Below are positions 59,891-64,000 of a DNA stretch of 64,000 nt, one piece after another. The notes under the pieces are model-generated. The model ran no database searches and had not been told where the DNA came from. It saw nothing but the letters and a program-made list of their open reading frames with translations. The position numbers and the translations under genes were made by a program. The DNA comes from Allium sativum (Eukaryota > Streptophyta > Magnoliopsida > Asparagales > Amaryllidaceae): the NCBI GenBank assembly GCA_030737875.1, contig CM060910.1, positions 248,838,427 to 248,902,426 of the forward strand, read 5' to 3'. Each line of letters opens with the position of its first letter. Positions within the stretch are counted from its first letter, which is position 1.

Positions 59891-62266
59891 ATGTCCGAAG
59901 ATCTTAACTTGCCAGAAGGGGTGCCAATACCTGGTTGGTTTAGACGGTTCTTAGAAGCAAGGGCCACTCAGCCAGGTCCTACCATTCCTCCTCCCCCAGC
60001 TGAAGGAAATCATCCAGCTGCAGCGGCACCTTTTCCTCCACCTCCTCCTCGGGGAAACGCGTTTGCTAAGATATGTAAAGATTTTAAAGCTATGGGAGGA
60101 AGGGATTTCCATGGAACTGAGTCCTTCGTGGCAGCCAGAAATTGGCTGAAAGAAACTGAGGACCTATTCATCATCTTTGAGGTAGAGGATAGACAAAAAG
60201 TACAATTGGCAGTATGGCTATTGAAGGGCGAGGCTTCCTACTGGTGGGAAGTCACTAATGCTGAAAGACCAGTGGAGACATGGGAGGACTTTAGGGCAAG
60301 GTTTGAGACTAAATTTCTCTCAGATGCGGAAAGAAGTTTGCAGTTGGAAAAATTCTTATTTCTTAAACAAGGGGACAAGACAGTCAGAGAGTATGTGAAT
60401 CAGTTCGATGAGCTGGCTAGGTTTGGGCTTGACCTAGTCAACACCCCGCACAAGAAGGCTCTCCGTTTCGTCAAAGGGTTGAATGAGCCATTACACAGTT
60501 TGGCCATGACCCATATACCCATGGGAGCCACGTATGAAAGATTGGTGCAAATGGCATTGCTGAATGAAGAGGATAAGGGCAAGAAGGAGACAAAGGCAGA
60601 AAGCTCTCAAGGGAAGAAAGAGGGTTTGCAGCCTAAGAAGACAGACTTTAAGAAGGGTGGGAAAGGCAACAAAGAGAAGAGGAAGTGCAATTTCTGTGGC
60701 AAAGTGGGGCACTTAGTAAAGGACTGCCGGAAAAAGAAGGCCAAGGAGAATGGTGGGTGCTTTTCTTGCGGTGAGACGGGCCATAGGGCTAAGGACTGCC
60801 CAAAGAAACGTGGACAGGGGCAGAGGGCTGGATCCACCCCAGGGGCACAGGTTCATGTGCTGGAAGCGCCACCTCTGCAACAGCGAGGTATAAATACTTC
60901 TGTAGAAAGTGTAGTTTATCTTTATGATCACCCCGTTCGCACTTTATTTGATTCTGGAGCATCACACTCCTTTATCTCGTCTGCTTTAGTAGAATCTCTG
61001 CACCTAAAAACTAGTATGGTAGAGGACCCCTTAATTGTTTCAAACCCAATTGGGGGCCCAGCTCATTTGTCTATGATCTGTTTGGGATTGAAAATCTCTA
61101 TTCTAAGTGTAGAATTTCAATGTAGTGCCTTTGTTTTGGGCTTTTCGGGTTATGGTTTGATTTTGGGTATGGATTGGCTATCCAGTAATGGGGCCATACT
61201 TGATTGTGAGAAAAGGGTTGTTAGGCTCCTAACCCAGCTCGGTAATACTTTGGAAATTTCTTGTAATCCCTCGTATGCGGTTATGCTTAGTTATCTTGAA
61301 TCGCTAGATGCCTCTGTTGAAAATTTGCAATCAGTTAGAGTGGTCCGGGAATATCCGGATGTCTTTAAAGAGGTGAAGGGCTTGCCTCCGAAGCGGGAAA
61401 TAGACTTCCGCATATATCTTGTAGATAATGCAAAGCCCGTTGCGTTACCCGTTAGACACATGGCTCCACGAGAAAGGAAAGAGCTCAGTAAACAAATTAA
61501 AGAGCTTCTAGAAAAGGGGTTCATTAGGAGGAGCATTTCAGAATGGGGCGCTCCAGTAGTGTTCGCTACAAAGGCGGATGGTTCACTCCGTCTGTGTGTT
61601 GACTATAGGGAGCTCAACAAGCTAACGAAAAAGAATAGGCACCCTCTCCCTAGAATTGACGATTTATTTGACCAGCTTGTAGGAGCATCTGTTTTCTCCC
61701 AGCTCGATTTAGCAACCGGTTTTCATCAGCTAAGGGTGGCTGAAGATAGCATCGATAAAACGACGTTCAGAACCCCAGACGGTTTCTTTGAATGGCTTGT
61801 CATGCCTTTCGGCTTGACAAATGCACCTGCTTACTTCGGGGACCTAATGAGTAGGGTATTTAGAGATTTCCTCAACAAATTCGTAGTGGTCTTCGTAGAT
61901 GATATCCTTATCTTCTCAAAGAGTGAAGAGGAACATGCTCAACACTTAAGGGCAATCATGGAAACTTTACGAGTCCATAAACTAAAAGCCAAATTCTCCA
62001 AATGCCACTTTTGGAGAGAAGAGGTGAGGTTCCTTGGGCACATAGTATCCAAACAAGGGTTAGCAGTGGACCCTGCTAAGGTAGTGGCAGTACAGGATTG
62101 GAATACACCAAGGAATGCAACTGAGGTCCGAAGCTTTCTAGGACTAGCAGGTTTCTATCGAAAGTTCATAAAGGATTTTGCGAAAATCTCAGCTCCGCTC
62201 ACGAAATTGACTAAGAAGAATCTAGTGTTCAATTGGGACTTGGATTGCGAGTTTGCTTTCCAATGA
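59891..62266 (+). CDS. gag-pol: C gag-protease-RT polyprotein, 791 aa, truncated
   Basis: The start is the first ATG after the polypyrimidine-CAG at 59889. Order: Pro-rich N-terminus (residues 30-55), Retrotrans_gag domain (about 80-190; [28 protein letters not shown]), Lys-rich linker, two CCHC zinc knuckles at 266-279 and 290-303, aspartic protease with [11 protein letters not shown] (Asp354) and LILGMDWL, reverse transcriptase (about 500-700) with [36 protein letters not shown] and the catalytic VDD at 669-671, then the RT connection ([30 protein letters not shown]). A TGA at 62264 ends it near the RNase H start; reading continues in frame beyond. A single gag-pol frame is usual in Tekay/Del-type chromoviruses. 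The long intact ORF suggests recent origin, yet RNase H and integrase are missing. Confidence 0.95.
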   Translation: MSEDLNLPEGVPIPGWFRRFLEARATQPGPTIPPPPAEGNHPAAAAPFPPPPPRGNAFAKICKDFKAMGGRDFHGTESFVAARNWLKETEDLFIIFEVEDRQKVQLAVWLLKGEASYWWEVTNAERPVETWEDFRARFETKFLSDAERSLQLEKFLFLKQGDKTVREYVNQFDELARFGLDLVNTPHKKALRFVKGLNEPLHSLAMTHIPMGATYERLVQMALLNEEDKGKKETKAESSQGKKEGLQPKKTDFKKGGKGNKEKRKCNFCGKVGHLVKDCRKKKAKENGGCFSCGETGHRAKDCPKKRGQGQRAGSTPGAQVHVLEAPPLQQRGINTSVESVVYLYDHPVRTLFDSGASHSFISSALVESLHLKTSMVEDPLIVSNPIGGPAHLSMICLGLKISILSVEFQCSAFVLGFSGYGLILGMDWLSSNGAILDCEKRVVRLLTQLGNTLEISCNPSYAVMLSYLESLDASVENLQSVRVVREYPDVFKEVKGLPPKREIDFRIYLVDNAKPVALPVRHMAPRERKELSKQIKELLEKGFIRRSISEWGAPVVFATKADGSLRLCVDYRELNKLTKKNRHPLPRIDDLFDQLVGASVFSQLDLATGFHQLRVAEDSIDKTTFRTPDGFFEWLVMPFGLTNAPAYFGDLMSRVFRDFLNKFVVVFVDDILIFSKSEEEHAQHLRAIMETLRVHKLKAKFSKCHFWREEVRFLGHIVSKQGLAVDPAKVVAVQDWNTPRNATEVRSFLGLAGFYRKFIKDFAKISAPLTKLTKKNLVFNWDLDCEFAFQ

Positions 62267-62491
62267 CTGAAAAGGGCTCTTACAACAGCCCCAGTTTTGA
62301 CGCTGCCAGATGGGAGCAAGATGTTCACTGTTTATACGGATGCATGTGGGATACCTTCTAGTAAGTGAACAAGATCCAAGATTCACTAGTGAATTTTGGA
62401 GAGCTTGCATGGAACCATGAGTACGCAGTTAGGCTTGAGCCAAGTATACTAGAAGGAGAATAAGTGGAAGAGGAACGAGAAATAGGTCCCA
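62267..62491 (+). pseudogene. C RNase H start, deletion junction, integrase scrap
   Basis: The frame goes on after the stop (LKRALTTAPVLTLPDGSKMF, YTDACG) into RNase H for about 30 codons. Near 62356-62366 it jumps to an integrase fragment (DPRFTSEFWRACM, 62372-62412). A second junction follows, and the LTR begins at 62492. The same integrase fragment and following bases occur in F (26697-26815). Confidence 0.85.
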
Positions 62492-64000
62492 TGTAACACC
62501 CCGAGAATTCTATAACTGTGAAATTCATGAATTAAAGTATAATCAAATTCAAATCAAAGAACTAAGGGAAACGGGATACGCCATTGCGTTCGTCTCGGAA
62601 AAATACGCGAAATAGAGTCCGAGTTTTCGAAAAACGGAGTCCGTATGAAGAAGATATGGCCTTCGGAAGTTTTGAATTAAATTTAAAATTCAAACAGAAT
62701 AAAATAATTAAAAAATCGGGCCCAGTGGGCCAGGGCGGATAAACACCCGCCTAGGCCACCCAGGTCGACTGGGCTGTCGACCTGGGCTACCCATGTCGAC
62801 AGGGCTGTCGACAGCCCTGTCGACAGGGGTGTCGACCTGGTCGAGCCCAGTCAACCTGGCTGGCCAGGTCTGTGTTTGGTCGAATTTCTGTGGTCTGCTT
62901 TGTCATTAGGGCTAGGTGGCGGGTTCTAATTGGTCTCTCTATCTAATGAATGGCTACGATCTAACCTAGCAACATCAATGGTCCTAATCAATTCCTAACC
63001 TCTATATAAACAACCCTAGACTAAACCCTAATCTATTCATTCAAATTAAGAACATAGCCGCCATGTTGCTGAGGAACGACTAAGAGTAGCCGCCAACTAG
63101 AGAGAGAATTAGGAAGAAAGTTCTAAAGCCTAAAGCAATTCAAGCAACCTAAAGCTAATCAATTCAACAAAGGAATCATATCTCTTAATTAGAGAATTCG
63201 CCGCAACCATTGTAAGTAGAGTATTACTTTGGTATGAATAAACAACTGTATTGATTTGTATGCTTGAATTGGGATAATAAAGTAATTCATATTTGTGCAA
63301 AATTATGTTATTCATTATAAAGAACTACATGCGGTAGTTCTATGCAAGTATACGTTTGGAATATTGCGCAAATTATGTAATCTATGTTGAAGCTACATGT
63401 ATGTAGTTGATTGAAATTCATGCGAGTTTGGGGCTTTGTTATTATGCCATCATGATGTATATTTTTGTGCATAAATCATTTTGCAAGTAATTGAAACAAG
63501 TTTGGTTGTTATAGTTCATATGAAACTATGTTGGAATTTTGACACCATAATCCATGTATTAAGTCATGCTTTTGCAAAACTTATGAATATGGCTAGGCTA
63601 TGAATGATATTTGGCATAATTGAAATCTATGATTAAGTCTATCTTGTTTAAAAGAATTATATGATGACATATGTGAGACATGGCTAGGTTAGACTCAAAA
63701 ATCCCTTTTTGCAAGTTTAAAGCAAACACCATGATTAGGAATATTTATGCCATGCTTATGTTTGACATTATGCCATGTTTATGCTAGAAGTATTTATGCC
63801 ATGCTTATGTTTGACATTACGCCATGTTTATGCTAGAAGTATTTATGCCATGCTTCTGTTTGACATTACGCCATGTTTATGCTAGAAGTATTTATGCCAT
63901 GCTTATGTTTGACATTATGCCTAAATAAAAATATAGGTTCATGTGTCAATAATGATATCTCAATTACAAGTTCACATGCTTTGATTCATGTCACCTATGT
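62492..64000 (+). repeat. C 3' LTR, first 1.5 kb
   Basis: Aligns with 56386 onward, with scattered substitutions and indels. It includes the conserved block, GTCGAC cluster, TATA, GTAAGT (63212) and tandem repeat, and runs off the window. Confidence 0.93.
63737..63921 (+). repeat. C 3' LTR: 49-bp tandem repeat
   Basis: About four copies with few differences, against about three more degenerate ones in the 5' LTR. Confidence 0.9.

Larger units (their letters stand above)
56386..64000 (+). mobile_element. C: Ty3/gypsy (Tekay-like chromovirus) element, internally deleted, open at right edge
   Basis: 5' LTR 56386-59703, PBS 59706-59717, gag-protease-RT ORF 59891-62266, RNase H and integrase scraps, then 3' LTR from 62492. 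The five bases before it are GAGAA; the right TSD is outside the window. Order gag, protease, RT, RNase H then integrase is the gypsy order. The deletion in integrase makes it non-autonomous. Confidence 0.92.

Noticed and set aside
60400..61536. Minus-strand ORFs within the C gag-pol region
   Set aside because: Shadows of the long plus-strand ORF, which has clear gag, zinc-knuckle, protease and RT motifs.

Overview
This window is plant nuclear DNA made almost entirely of nested LTR retrotransposons. I see no intact host gene, no rRNA or tRNA gene and nothing bacterial. The evidence is Ty1/copia and Ty3/gypsy coding remnants, primer binding sites matching plant initiator Met-tRNA (TGGTATCAGAGC), LTR termini of the TG...CA type, exact 5-bp target-site duplications (TSDs), and long AT-rich LTRs with (TA)n runs. 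A eudicot with a large, repeat-rich genome is plausible, but I cannot name the species.

Layout, using local family letters. A1 (1-2782, minus) is the 5' part of a large LTR inserted in the 5' LTR of element B. B (2783-45006, plus) has very long LTRs (about 6.8 kb), a PBS and only 1.1 kb of non-coding interior. Its 3' LTR is split by copia element D (9268-40854, minus, TSD ACCAA). D carries gag, pol and two post-pol ORFs of SIRE/Maximus type, all decayed. D was itself hit three times: by solo LTR E (10438-14582, TSD ACAAC), by gypsy element F (21433-32351, TSD ACTAG, nearly identical LTRs) and by the 6.5-kb solo-LTR-like A2 (32777-39311, TSD TTTAA). After B comes a 1-kb unassigned spacer (45007-46054), then an inverted B-type LTR, B2 (46055-50992), cut by A3 (50993-56385). 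A3 is cut by gypsy element C (56386 to the window end).

C is the best preserved coding element: 5' LTR, PBS, one 791-codon gag-protease-RT ORF, then an RNase H/integrase deletion and the start of the 3' LTR. F and C share LTR organisation and an integrase remnant, so F looks like a non-autonomous relative that moved recently although its interior is wrecked.

Most interesting signals: (1) C, and in the same layout F and the LTR part of E, have a TATA box, a short leader and a splice-donor-like GTAAGT/GTAAGC inside the LTR. In C a strong polypyrimidine-CAG acceptor lies one base before the gag ATG. Splicing would remove about 2.8 kb including the PBS and would separate a gag-pol mRNA from the genomic RNA. 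(2) C, E and F LTRs each carry two tandem copies of a roughly 70-nt hairpin module whose stems covary between copies. (3) Every gypsy-type LTR family here has its own array of short hairpins, and in B/B2 one stem shows a compensatory change.
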